Assembly: GCF_030253575.1 (NCBI RefSeq)
Contig: NC_080564.1
Coordinates: 22,530,001 to 22,594,000 of the forward strand
Length of the DNA: 64,000 nt
Source of the DNA: Rhododendron vialii
Lineage: Eukaryota; Streptophyta; Magnoliopsida; Ericales; Ericaceae
Direction: 5' to 3'
Below are positions 11,067 to 22,437 of this stretch, one piece after another; positions within the stretch are counted from its first letter, which is position 1, and every line of letters begins with the position of its first letter. The position numbers and the translations under genes were made by a program. The notes under the pieces were generated by a model. The model saw only the letters and a program-made list of their open reading frames with translations. It searched no databases and was not told the DNA's origin.

Positions 11067-13547
11067 TCAGAATCTACAACATTGAAGAAGCGCAGCCCGG
11101 ACAGCCTTTTGGTGGTGCTTCCGCAACTGGAGGGCGTCCGGTTTTGGCATTTGCGCAGGACTCTCCATCCCTTCCCAGCTCAATCTGCACATTTCCCAAC
11201 ACTACATTTATATAGCGTCACAAGATTAAAAATGTATACGCGATATAGATTTTGGAAAACTTTGTAACTTACACTGGGAAGGCAAAAGAACCAGAGCTGC
11301 TATCTGATTGATTAGAATCACTTGAATTTGCAGTCAAAGTTTCGCACACTTTAATCTCCTCAATATGGTTCTTCCCACTGAGCGCAGCCGTTGGTGGTGC
11401 CGTGTCCAAGTTAATGCTCCATTTTTCTTTCCCCTGTACACGAAGCTCCGGTTTATAGCCGGGAATGACTTTGGTGTCCCCGGTCATTTTGAGGACACCG
11501 TAACTTTTGGCATAACAAAACCATTATGAGTATAACCAAAATTCATTACAAGCATAACAGAACCATAGCAAAACATAACAAAAACCATAGCAAGGCATAA
11601 CTTGTTTGTTATGCCTTAGTTGGGGTTGGTTACGCCTTGGTTGGTTTTTTGGATATTCCTTGGTTATGTTTTGTTTGGGTTCTGTTATGCTTGTAATAGG
11701 TTTTAGTTATACTCATGATTGTAAAGTTATGCCAAAAATTACGGTGTCCCCAAAATGACCGGGGACACCATAACATCATCCGTGTAGTTGTACTTACACT
11801 ACTTTGGGAGATACCCGTAACGTAAGTTGTCCAAAATACACCGAGCTATCAAACTAATAAATCTAGACCGCATGTGAAACCTTATATGATAGTAATTTAT
11901 CATGCTCGCGTTATGTTGTTTTTTCATTGGTGTTCTTTGAGTTTTGGTTAATTGGTTTCCAGGCAATGCTACATATCCATAAAACTTACCCCAAAAAGGG
12001 AAATTCATGCGGACCATTAATGTAATTTCGGGATAAGTTGGGTAGGTACATAGAATTATTGTTCCGGAAAACAAAAAAAAAAGGTATACTTTTTTTCCAA
12101 GTTTACTTAGGTGCAAAAATATAGAGAGAGGATCCTGTTACATAGCTTAACCCATGATATGTGTAACGCGCTAGAGATCAAAACAGATGGCTATTATTTA
12201 CATAATATATGATAGAAGAACCTATTTTTATGCTAACCCCACTCCAACCAATCACAATAGATATCAAACTGATCCTCTTCATAGGATTTCAACCCGCGAC
12301 CTCACAGTACTTAGTACTTACTGTCGTTTAGAGTTTTACTAATATCGTTACATGGACTCTTTTACCTGTGTTCATTATGGGATCTTCTAAATGTGTTTTA
12401 TCCTATGAACAGTCTCCCTTGCTTCTGTTCAATTTATCAAGAAGCATAATTTCTTCTGTGACATGAACAAAGAGTGTAAAACAAATTCAAGAGGCAATTG
12501 CCTTAATTTGGGAGTTTTTTCCAGTTCAAAAAAATTACTTTTAAAAAAAAAAATCAAGAGGCAATTCACCTTTTTATTGCAGATGATAGAGTCTATTTCA
12601 CTTGTCGTTGCTTCATCTTCATTTAACATAGAATCATGGCTACTGCTGCAAACTTTCTGAAAATGCCCAAGCAAATAACACCAAAAATTGCCTTCAGTCT
12701 TTGAAACATTGAGTATTAATCTCTGCTCAATTTGTATAAGTTACATTTGAATACTGTAATTAACATGGTAATTAGTTGCTCACCCTGTGATTAACATGCC
12801 TTGTTGAACTCTGGTTCACTCGATCGATCTGATCGGATGCTTCCGTTTCTCCATCCTTGACCACATGAATCGCTCCATCCTCTCTGAAACAGAAAACAAT
12901 GTAATCTTCATCGGTGGATTCTGTTGATTCTCTCTCTTGATCGCTTTTGTTTTCATGTAATCCCGTTTTGTTGATTCCATGGCTTTTGTTGTCATTACTG
13001 CTCCTCCTGCGGGTAAAACCCATGGCTCCATTGGGAACTTGAGCTGATGAATAGCAAAATGTAGTAGTATCGGGTTCTTCATTTTCTATACTCGAGTAAA
13101 GTCAAGTAAAGGCAAATGGCAGTCACTTTGAAATGATTTAATAAAAACCGAAAAAAATAAATTTTTCGAGTTTCATAGAAAAGAAATCTGGTCTTTTGAT
13201 TTATTATACATATAAAACGGGAGGTTTCTTTGAGATCGTGATCGAACAGACAGAGATCATGAGAGAAACTGTTATACGGAGTATTTGATATAATCATGAT
13301 GCATGGTAGTCCATTCCTTTCAACTGTTTAAGCTAATTAAGCTTATGCTCAAGCACTCAAAATAACATAATAAGAAAAAACGAAAGGAAAATTTTTTTTT
13401 TTCAACAGAAACGAAAATATAATTGGGTAATGTAATTTTTTCTCACTCTGCATGAAATTAGATTTTCGGGGGGTGTTGGTTACCTACTGGAAACTTGCAT
13501 GCAGAGAAACATGTTGCCCAATCCCTTATCGTCCATGGAGTGCACAT
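11067..13547 (-). CDS. BASL: BASL-like polarity protein, four exons, 200 aa
   Basis: Spliced model on -: exon 1 13547-13484, exon 2 13043-12784, exon 3 11433-11273, exon 4 11184-11067. Donors are GTAACC, GTGAGC and GTAAGT; all acceptors end CAG. Phases agree and the total is 603 nt. The N-terminus (PWTIRDWATCFSACKFPV) matches the conserved start of BASL proteins. Exon 2 carries DYIVFCFREDGAIHVVKDG, exon 3 a Ser-rich tract ending SSSGSFAFPV, and exon 4 ESPAQMPKP and the terminal LLQCCRF. BASL organises cortical polarity in stomatal-lineage asymmetric division and scaffolds YODA MAPK signalling; FxFP is its MAPK-docking motif and FAFP is present here. At 200 aa it is somewhat shorter than the Arabidopsis protein. 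The start is the only ATG before the conserved WTIRDW block. Intron 2 is 1.35 kb and contains a MITE. Whether this is the BASL orthologue or a BASL-like paralogue cannot be settled from sequence alone. Confidence 0.88.
11472..11770. mobile_element. Foldback MITE in intron 2 of the BASL-like gene
   Basis: The inverted ends share TGGTGTCCCCGGTCATTTTG, then GACACCGTAA and TTTGGCATAAC, with further inverted similarity toward the centre. About 300 bp, non-coding. It ends 38 bp from exon 3, immediately beyond that exon's acceptor. Target duplication not clear. Confidence 0.8.

Positions 13548-13550
<3 letters not shown>

Positions 13551-13595
<45 letters not shown>
13551..13595. repeat. (CT)n in the 5' leader of the BASL-like gene
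   Basis: 45-bp GA run on +. On the sense strand it is a CT tract separated from the ATG at 13547 only by AAA. Confidence 0.95.
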
Positions 13596-13596
<1 letters not shown>

Positions 13597-13983
13597 CACC
13601 TGAAATGATGAAAGACAAGTGAAGAAAAAGGTTGGACAGATGGATGAATGGGGGAATTATGGCAATTTGAATTTGAAAATAGACTCCATGAAGAAGGGAA
13701 GTTACAAATGTTTATCAATATATATAATGACTTTTACGAGTGTGTTAAAGAAGAGAAAATTGAGGAGATACATATATGGCAAGTTCAAATTAAATGCGAA
13801 CACAAATTCAAATCTATTGCATACTCTCATCACACAAAAAAAAAACACTGGAATAGAGATTTTATTAGCGTATATTAACGTTCAAACTCTTACGCAACGA
13901 CAAAAAAAAGTTCGCAAAATCTATGTATTATTTCATATCGCATGACATAGAAATTCTGTATCGCCAATTTTTCGTACAATTTC

Positions 13984-14514
13984 TCAGTGAATTAAGGTAG
14001 CATTGTATCCAATAACCGCATCCATTTGGTTCATGGAAAATGTCCTCGCCAAGCAATATCCGCGGGCGAGCCTGAACACTCCTGTACCTCCAACAATCGG
14101 CATTTCCCTAACCTCCCTCATCACCGGATTTCGACCAACCACGCTAAACGAGCTACCGTTGTAAGCATCACTAATGAAGTTATATGTAAGCGTCATTAAG
14201 AGGCTAAACTCATCGTGCTGCGACGACATGGCATAGATCCCCTGGGCCCGGCCCAGCAGAGTTGAGTTCAAGTCCGGAGTGGCAGTGAGCGGGTTGTCCA
14301 TCACAAAGATGGACCCGAACATGGACGCGATTGGGTCTGAGCTCGAGAAGTTGGAGGCACGGCCTGCAACCCGGACGGCTGTCGGGTTCGGACCACCAAC
14401 TATATCGTGCATGTAGAACTCAATATGGGTGACCTTGGGCCTCTTAGCCTCTGGTGTTGAGGCTACAAGAACTGCAACCAGAAGGAATATGAAACGCTTG
14501 GTTGCCAAACCCAT
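13984..14514 (-). CDS. Dirigent protein, intronless, 176 aa
   Basis: The single exon encodes a secretory signal peptide (about residues 1-23, core FIFLLVAVLVAS) followed by a complete dirigent domain. Its first strand is THIEFYMHDIVGG, the middle contains GRAQGIYAMSS and MTLTYNF, and the end is PIVGGTGVFRLARGYCLAR, then a final strand with DAVIGYNATL. Four N-glycosylation sequons (NFSS, NSTL, NGSS, NATL) fit an apoplastic glycoprotein. Dirigent proteins form beta-barrels that steer radical coupling or ring closure of phenoxy intermediates in lignan and related pathways. Length and lack of introns are normal for the family. The subfamily was not determined. A TATA box and a long GA array lie upstream. 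Confidence 0.95.
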   Translation of the reverse strand: MGLATKRFIFLLVAVLVASTPEAKRPKVTHIEFYMHDIVGGPNPTAVRVAGRASNFSSSDPIASMFGSIFVMDNPLTATPDLNSTLLGRAQGIYAMSSQHDEFSLLMTLTYNFISDAYNGSSFSVVGRNPVMREVREMPIVGGTGVFRLARGYCLARTFSMNQMDAVIGYNATLIH

Positions 14515-14564
14515 GTTTAGGTATCTGCTAACACTTGTTTCTCACCATAACTATTGAGAATGGA

Positions 14565-14575
14565 CTTATATATGC
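14565..14575 (-). promoter_or_regulatory. TATA box of the dirigent gene
   Basis: CATATATAAG on -, about 55 bp upstream of the ATG at 14514. Typical spacing would place the start of transcription near 14535-14540, giving a very short leader. Confidence 0.65.
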
Positions 14576-14581
14576 ACAGAT

Positions 14582-14675
<94 letters not shown>
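14582..14675. repeat. (CA)n(GA)n array in the dirigent promoter
   Basis: Short CA run followed by about 85 bp of pure GA, the longest microsatellite in the window. It ends within about 10 bp of the predicted TATA box. Confidence 0.95.
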
Positions 14676-14676
<1 letters not shown>

Positions 14677-17600
14677 CTGTGTGTTCAAAGCAGTTGAAAA
14701 CATTGTCCCCCGTAGGACAAGGATACTACAAACTTCCAAGCTTTTTAGGACCACAATTTCCACACGGCAAGGTCCTGGTGCTTGCAGTCCGCGGCAGGTG
14801 GAATGCAGATTCTCAATAGAAAATTCCAGGTCTTCTAACCAAAGGAAGCTTCTTTTCCCTCCTATATTCAAAGGAGGAACAGAACAAGACCTGCTGAGGG
14901 GAACTTTCATGGATCTACATGTATATACCCTCGTGTCATCAAAATATGATCATCTCTATACTTGGGTATTAACTTAAGACTCCAATGTTGGCAAAAAGAT
15001 GGACAAGTCACCAAACTAAACGTAGAACTTTCAACTGTGAAAGCCGAAAACGCCAATAAAAGTGCATACACCGACTATCCAATAGATTGAACAAGTACTT
15101 TATTAAAGTCGGAAAATGTAAAAATCGTTAAGTCATAGGAATAACATTGTAGCTTTAAGAAGCAGTTATGCCATTGGCAGTAGCAGAAAAATACAAGGAC
15201 AAGGGGAAAAAATAGATCAATGAATCGACCAGCAGCAAATTCTACCGAGAAAATCAGCACAAGTCGCCAGGCTTGCCAATTGGTATGTTCTGCACCGCTA
15301 ATAACCCTGTAACTGCATTTCATTGCCAACTTATGAAACTCCCGCATCCACCAGTAAAAAAATGGGGACCTCAGTTAGATACTAGAAAAGCCGATGAACA
15401 AGTGCGTTATGGTCATTGTTCCTGTCGTGCAAGAACACAGCCTAAATCATGGTAGAAAACTTTGCCCTGGAAAGTTGCCCTGGTAGAAATCATGGTATGA
15501 TTGACTTTGTTGAAGCGTTTTCATAAACGAGATGAATAAAACATGAATAATCCGCCTGTGGATTCCAAACATAAAGGAACCAACCACAGCGTATTTAAAT
15601 AGAAATACAAAGTTTTCCATCAAATTTTTAGTCAATCTTATTTGAGGCCCCCGAACATGGTCTCTTGTATCTTCTAAAACCATATTGGAAAAGCATTTCC
15701 ATGAGATGGCCGAAAAACCACCATTCTCAGACACACAAGAAGATAATACTTTGCTAACAACAGAATCTGTAGTTATGGTCCACGTTAATGTTTTTCTAGA
15801 ATGATGCTTCTGAGGAGAAAAGCAGCTATTCGTTAAACTACTTGATTACTCTCTCACTTCCCTCTAGAGTAATCACTTACCTTGATCGGGGTACCCCCAA
15901 AATCATAGCGGGTGATTGCTTTCCCTTAACAGGGCAATGGATGCTATGGATCACACTCATCCATGACCCCCCAATGGAGTGATATAAAATTGGTTTCTCG
16001 ACTTCATCTCTAACCAAATAATTGTGTAAAAATTCCTCAGATTCACCCACAAAGGCATTCCGTCAAAAATGATTGGTATAGAAGGCAAAGAACAAAGTTG
16101 AACTTTTATTTTAGGGTAAGGACTTTTGAGATACATAAGGGAAAGATTTGATTTGTCTGGCATCTCTAACTTACAATACCAATGTCAAAACTTCCAATTC
16201 TAATGATGAAGCGGCGAATTAGCACATCTTCAGGTTTGCAATGCCTCTTTCTGTAAAATGAGCATTTGAATAATGACATGATGACTTTCTTTGTGTAAAT
16301 GTGGTTGTGTGTGGGTTATCTTCCAATTGAAGGTGCTGAACCCACAAGTGATCCATCCACAAACTGCCACAGATTGAACATATTATCATTTGTGATGTCT
16401 GATTGGTGAGATTTCATGAGCGATGAAATGAACAGCTGGAATCCATGAGAGCTTGGGCTGGGGTAGGATTCCTTTGGAGAATTCGAGTTTTATATACTTA
16501 CGGAATGTCAGCAATCAAACAGAACTTTTTTACTTACGGAACGTCAGCAATCAAATAAAACATTAAGGAAAACTTGGTATATGTTCACGCATTAAATCAA
16601 ATGTCCGTTCCTTGGTAATGACCAACTTGTTATCAAGATGTGTCCCATAACTTCACCACCTGGAAAAGCTGCTTTACCAGTCTCATAGGCAATTTCAATC
16701 GTTTTGATCCAAATACTTGTTGGGCGAAGGGAACACCACAAGAAGAAATTTCTTACTAGGATCTAAAACTGCACTTCTATTTGTTTTTGTTTTTTGATAA
16801 GTAAAACTGCACTCCTATTTGTTATGATTCCATCAATGAGTGTGAGCAAAATCAAGATAAAGAAGATGCCAAGGGGCACTGTCCAAGTACAAAAGCAAAA
16901 AATATTTCTTTCAACATACGTTTTGAAACCTTACGTCGTATCATATAAGGCTAAGTAGATAACTAGATTTTCCATAAATAAGTAATGAATTGATTCCTTT
17001 CAGCATTTTGCTTCTTAGTGGATTGCTTCCTGTTTTGTTTAGTTGTTTCTTGTTGCTTGTAGTCTGCTATATGCAGCCCTGCCCTGTCCCCGTTTGGGCT
17101 GTTTTCATAAGGGCTATATGCCCTGTGGGTTCTGTTTTGTGCTTTCAATGAATTTAAGTTACCAAAAAAATAATACTGAATTGATTCATAGCAGATTTTA
17201 ACCTTTTTCCAAAGGAAATAAATTACTCCAACAAGCTCGTAACACATTTATGGGTTTTACTAATAAGTAGTTCCCTTCAACACAATGTACGATATCATAA
17301 AACACGTACAATGAATTAATAGTTTAAATACAAATTTGAACTTCGTATTGGAGTTCTCTAAGCTGAAACATATAAATACTTTAGCTAGTAAAACAATTTG
17401 TTGAAATATCTCATTTTACCCAATGGCCAAACATAAATAGACTATAAAGAACAGGATAAGCTAACGAATCCAATCTGGAAAAACAATAGCAAAGAACAAC
17501 ACCTCCAGATAAATAAACTCTAGGACTCTCGCATCATCTCCTTCAACCACAAAGTGATCTACACTTAGCAAATTTCACTAGCAAATTTCACTACGTAAAG

Positions 17601-18624
17601 AAGCTCCACGAAAGGGTCAAAGAACGTACTTTAGGAGTTCGACAAACAACCTCTTTGAAATACAGTTAACCATAGGAACCAGGGAGGTGAAAGAGGCAGG
17701 AACCCGAAAGAAAGCATCAACTACTTATCTCACCATCCCTAGGTGAAGCCACTGAATCTAACACCTGAATTTAACATAACAGATGGTGTTTGCTCCGGCA
17801 ATCACAGACCCCATCAAAGAGGAATATGTTTCCAACAGAGAATAAGCCCCATCATTATATATATAAGAAATTTAATACCTAATAGCTTCCTAGGCTAATA
17901 GTATACTGATTACCGAGACAACAGTTGACAAGTGAAAAGTAACGAAAACAGATAACCCCAATATGTTGCAGTACTGAGCCCTCATATCAATCATCTCAGA
18001 CCAAGTACACAAATCAAGGTATGCACTCAGAGTACTTACATAAGAAGACACAGTAGTCCAGACTCCAGATCCATTCTCTACAATTCCACATGGGACATTG
18101 GATACGCTGCCTCTCCAATACCTTTCCATCACAAACAGCTGGAAAAAGGTAAAACGAAGAGTAAGGGTAGTGGGATGAAACCATCTTAGACAACTTACCA
18201 TACTTCCGAAATAACAAAAACGATAATAGAAACAAATCTGGTAGTCGGATCGGGCACAAAATGTTGCATGCTAAATTTTTCCTCATTGCAGAACATAATA
18301 CTTCCTTCCATAAATTGGTGAAGGCAAGCATAAGGAGAAAATACTCCCATAACTATTTACTTGGTGAGCACGTATATTTCTATATGTAATTCTGCCTACC
18401 CGCCATTTTACTATTCAACAATGCTCCTCAACTGCATATAATACTTGCTGGAAAGAATTTTCATCCATAAAGGGCGTCTAATAGCATAAAAAAATCGCCC
18501 ACTTGGGAAGGGAACAAAAGTTTAAGAATATTCACAAGGTATGAGACTAATATTACTGTTCAGATCTTAGTTTGAATTACACAAAGGAAGCAGGTGCATC
18601 TGGAGTAGGATTAGTATTAACTCA
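14676..18624. other. Intergenic, mostly unassigned
   Basis: No gene recognised on either strand. A short LINE-like insertion is listed separately. A direct repeat built on TACTTACGGAA and GTCAGCAATCAAA occurs twice at about 16495-16560. The segment lies on the 3' side of the PPR gene and may include its 3' UTR. Confidence 0.45.
16997..17170 (+). mobile_element. 5'-truncated LINE-like retroposed tail with 11-bp TSD
   Basis: A T- and G-rich non-coding segment ending in an A7 run (17164-17170) is flanked by TGAATTGATTC at 16986-16996 and at 17177-17187. A poly(A) end with a target duplication of this length is the signature of target-primed reverse transcription. Only the 3' end was inserted, so the family cannot be named. 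Confidence 0.65.
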
Positions 18625-18857
18625 TTAAGCATACCCTCCAGGCAGACCAAATTCAACAACATATAGGGGACCCAGCTGAAAAAAGGAAAAAAAATCAACA
18701 GTTATAGACCGCCTTTAACAGAAACTTGAAACAAACATTTATAAGAATTTGGAAGTGAATTTCCAGATGTACTCGGAACCTGAGTCAAAAGACATTTACC
18801 TCATATGCTTTTGCCCTGTGATGTTCCGAGTGAAGGTGAAGGATATCATGTTTTCCA

Positions 18858-20216
18858 TTATTGAACTCTGCCCATGCTAAATTTTAACTTTTCGGACATA
18901 ATTGGTTTCACCTTCATCACTTGCCTACATCTACTGTCAATACCGTCCTTGAGTTTCCGCCGTAGTCCCTCATCCAGCAAATCAGGTTCTCCTGCCATGT
19001 TCAGCGCATCACATACTAACCTATATGTATATTCTCTAGGAACTGAGCCTCCATCAGCCAACTCAACCAATAAATCACGGGCCTCCAGCACTCTTCCAGT
19101 TTCACACAGTGCATGGATAATTGGAGTGTACGAACTTGAAGTTGGCATTCCATGATTCATGTTTTGCATTCTCTGCAGCATCTCAATAGCCTTATCAATC
19201 TCATTAACAGCACTGTAATATCGAATCAAAGAATTATACGTGACCCGGTTTGGGAGACACCCCCTTTTAACCATACCATCAAACAATTCTAGTGCCCTCT
19301 CGATTCTATTAGTTTTACAACAACCATCAATCAAACAGTTGTAAGTTACAACATCAGGAACAAAACCCTTGAATAGCATGATACGAAACAAGTGGTTTGC
19401 TTCCCACATCCTCCTCCTAATGGCCTTCCTGCACCCAGTTTGCATGCTGTGCTTACAGTAAGAACTAATCAGTATCGTGTATGTTAACGTATCCGGTGGG
19501 CATCTGAACCCTGGTAATTCCATTTGCTCCAACAAAAACTTTGCCTTTTTGAAGTTTCCTGCCCTACAAAGAGCATAAATAATTGTGTTATAGGCGTAAA
19601 CATCTGGTTTACAATGGAACTGCTTCATCCTATAGAATGCAGCCAATGCTTCATTGACTAATCCCTCTTCTCCAAGAACTTTCATCAAACAAGTTACTGT
19701 AGATGTAGTTACAAGCCCGCCAGTCTCTCTCCAAGCCATTTCTTTGAGGAACTCCCAGAGGTCCTTCAACTTATTTCCTCTGGCCAACACACAAGCCATC
19801 TCCCTGCAAGTAATCTCATTATGGGTAAACCCAAAATGGGTCTCAACCCAATAGTAGAACTCCATTGCTTTGTCTAAACCTAATTTGACTTTCAGAGGGT
19901 CTCTATAGGCAGCGGGACCAAGAACAATCACCCCCTTGCGAAATTTATTATACTCTTCTCTAAGGCTTCTTTGTTTGAGAGGAGCACGGTGTCTGAAACC
20001 TTTTTGACGACCAACGGACCTAGTGGATTGGAATAAGAATCTAGGTATGGATCTCAACACCTCAGAAATAGTTTCAACATTCCATGGATGGTTGTTGAGA
20101 GCAGTGATAGCTGAGGCAGCTAATTGGGCATCAAATGGCCTGTGTTGGATTATCACAGCCAACACTTGGTTTACGATAGAAGTAGTGCCACGGTACCGAG
20201 GTTGTGATGAGATCAT
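18858..20216 (-). CDS. P-class PPR protein, intronless, 452 aa
   Basis: A single exon with about seven pentatricopeptide repeats between residues 120 and 430. Typical units are KPDVYAYNTIIYALCRAGN, FVPDVVTYNCLIDGCCKTN and CLPNRVTYNSLIRYYSAVN. There is no E, DYW or SMR extension. P-class PPR proteins bind organellar RNA in a sequence-specific way and act in its processing, stability or translation. The N-terminal block (NQVLAVIIQHRPFDAQLAAS, then SIPRFLFQS) recalls the Arabidopsis At1g77405 type, from memory. An organellar presequence is not obvious from the start MISSQPRYRG. The lack of introns is normal for the family. A possible alternative 3' splicing pattern is described in the findings. 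Confidence 0.93.
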   Translation of the reverse strand: MISSQPRYRGTTSIVNQVLAVIIQHRPFDAQLAASAITALNNHPWNVETISEVLRSIPRFLFQSTRSVGRQKGFRHRAPLKQRSLREEYNKFRKGVIVLGPAAYRDPLKVKLGLDKAMEFYYWVETHFGFTHNEITCREMACVLARGNKLKDLWEFLKEMAWRETGGLVTTSTVTCLMKVLGEEGLVNEALAAFYRMKQFHCKPDVYAYNTIIYALCRAGNFKKAKFLLEQMELPGFRCPPDTLTYTILISSYCKHSMQTGCRKAIRRRMWEANHLFRIMLFKGFVPDVVTYNCLIDGCCKTNRIERALELFDGMVKRGCLPNRVTYNSLIRYYSAVNEIDKAIEMLQRMQNMNHGMPTSSSYTPIIHALCETGRVLEARDLLVELADGGSVPREYTYRLVCDALNMAGEPDLLDEGLRRKLKDGIDSRCRQVMKVKPIMSEKLKFSMGRVQ

Positions 20217-22437
20217 CTTATGGCTATCACTGCCTGCGGGACAAAAAAATATAGGACGTAAGGGATGTTTCCTATTAAGTGAACCATGTTAACCTAATCA
20301 ATATTGGAAGTTACAAATCAATTGGATGTTTGTTAGTTGAAGCATCCAATAGGCTGCTCAAAGAGATGTCATATTGTCATGTCAAAATTCCAATAAAGCA
20401 TAGTATGACTCCTAGATATCCATGAATAATGACTTCGAAATCGTTACTGTCTAGTGTGTTATGACATTGCTGGTCCAGAAGATCTTGAGTCCAAGTCTCA
20501 TGTACTTTTTTGTACTCTATTTTACATGTTCGCCACCATGGTCAATTATGTTCATTGAGTGATCATTGTTCAGACTACCTTCCTAACAATTTAAAGTTTT
20601 GAACAAATAGAGATCTAACAAACCAGCTATGCACGACAATTCAAATTTTTTATTCCAAATAAATTGCATCAAATTTTTATTTATTTATCAGCAGCATCAA
20701 AAATATTAACTGAAGAAGTTTATCATCTGAGTTACACAAGAACATATTATATCAGCAAGTATGATGAAGGGCATAAGAAAGGAGACCCACACCTCAAATC
20801 ATCACCATTTGTGCATAGTGGCTACTTCAGACACATGTCCTCATAGCTAGGATCTGGTTTTACACTAAAACACCGCCCAGTTTTTACAGCAAAGGAGACA
20901 AGTAATTAGGCCTGCAATTACTGATATCACAAACAATTAGGCCTATCACAATTCTATAGAAACTACAAATATTAAAAAATTGGTCGTTTCATTTTAGAAA
21001 TGGCATCACCCAACCTAACACTGAAAGATCATTATAAAGTTTGGAATTAACTCTCTGAAAAAACATATCATTAAACTACTTACTTCTCACCAAGCTGGCT
21101 CATAATGAATTGACCATTAATTTCTTATAGCATCAATGGGAATAGTTAGCTAGGAAAAAAATGCCTACCCTCCAACAAAAATTGAAAGGAAATCCCTCAA
21201 AATAGTTTCAACATAGCGCAACGATATCCCAAACAATTTCTGAGCTAAGGTGTCCTTACATTTCACATTTCGGAAGCTCAAGACACACTTTTATTTTTAC
21301 TGGGCCTTTTAATACCTTGAAAAGCAGTTGAACCAAGTCAGGATGAAATGCCATGCTGCTAAGTACTAAGAGTAAATGATAAACCGCTATTAAAAATAAC
21401 GGAAAAGGAGAAAGTAGCAATGACAATGTACGCGAGAATGTTTGCATCCGTAGCTTTTGTTTTCTGTCTGTGTATTATACCATGCTGAATTGAATCAATC
21501 AAAGGGTAGCTAGGTTCTCGTTCCATACTTTCTTAAGATGAAAGTTCAAGGATTCCTAGCACCAAACAAAATCTGATTAACAGATGAAAACAATCAGGGA
21601 TTTCTAGAGAAAAGAAACTCTGAGTGCCAAACCAAAAAAGAATCAGGGATTATTGGAAAATCAGACCAAGTGGCTCCGACACTAGATAACACGTATGGCT
21701 GCGGATTGAATTTGGGTAGCGAGGAACAGGGAAAAGGGAGAGAGAGAGAGAGATACCCGGGTGGGGTGGGGGGGGGGCCGCGTTGATTGCCGGCAAGAGT
21801 GCTCCTCGTAAAACCTACAGTTAGAGAGAGAGCGAGAGAAGCAGAGCAGTGACAGAGGTAGAGACCGAAGTGGGAGCCTCGTGACTCGGGATAGTCCGAA
21901 ATCGCCAACGTCGATGGTGGTGGTGGTGGCCGGTGTCGACAGGGGTCGGCGAAAATGGCGTCTGGAGGGTGTTGGGTATGAGTAGTTTAAACTTTAAAGC
22001 ATCTCCAAGACTCCAACAACAACCTCAATGGCATTCTCAGCAAATTGACACCAAAATTCTATTTTGATTAGTACGGAGTAACAAAATACACCCCTCTCAA
22101 CGACCTAAGCAAATGGCTACTCAAGTTCCAAAACTCTTTAAAAAAAAAAGAAGGAAAAGTCTTCGATACATGTTCCTTTAAAGTGTGTACCACAAATATT
22201 TATTGTGTGATTCATATTGTGTCACCTCATAAAAAGTTATTTGTAGAACCAGTCATTCATAACATTTTATTTCGTATCGTAACTTTTTATCAATACGATT
22301 CGTAACTTTTTAGCAATAGATTCATAACATTTTGGGAATCATAACATTTTGATGTGTTTCAATGATGGTGCATATAATACACATCCAAATAAGGGGTATC
22401 AAAATCACAAAATCAATTTCACACATCCATGTCAGAT
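20217..22437. other. Upstream region of the PPR gene
   Basis: No coding sequence recognised. It contains a GA-rich, G-run segment (about 21739-21780) and GGTGGTGG sequence at about 21910-21930 that could be a leader or promoter, plus small pieces beginning AGCATCTCCAA that resemble MITE ends. Confidence 0.4.

Noticed and set aside
10751..11267. + strand frames opposite the last BASL-like exon
   Set aside because: They cross a GA array and oppose a well-supported exon with correct phases.
14535..14910. Frames of alternating Arg-Glu or Ser-Leu across GA/CT arrays, also at 950-1135, 13458-13718, 29614-30027, 36988-37357, 43683-43953 and 59706-60143
   Set aside because: They are translations of dinucleotide repeats. 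Where a real start lies nearby (BASL-like, GRF finger) the repeat is in the leader, not the protein.
17890..18331. Minus-strand frames of about 105 codons with hydrophobic and Cys-rich stretches
   Set aside because: No family features, no good start or splice context; probably PPR 3' flank.
19654..20292. + strand frames across the PPR gene
   Set aside because: Antisense shadows of the PPR exon.
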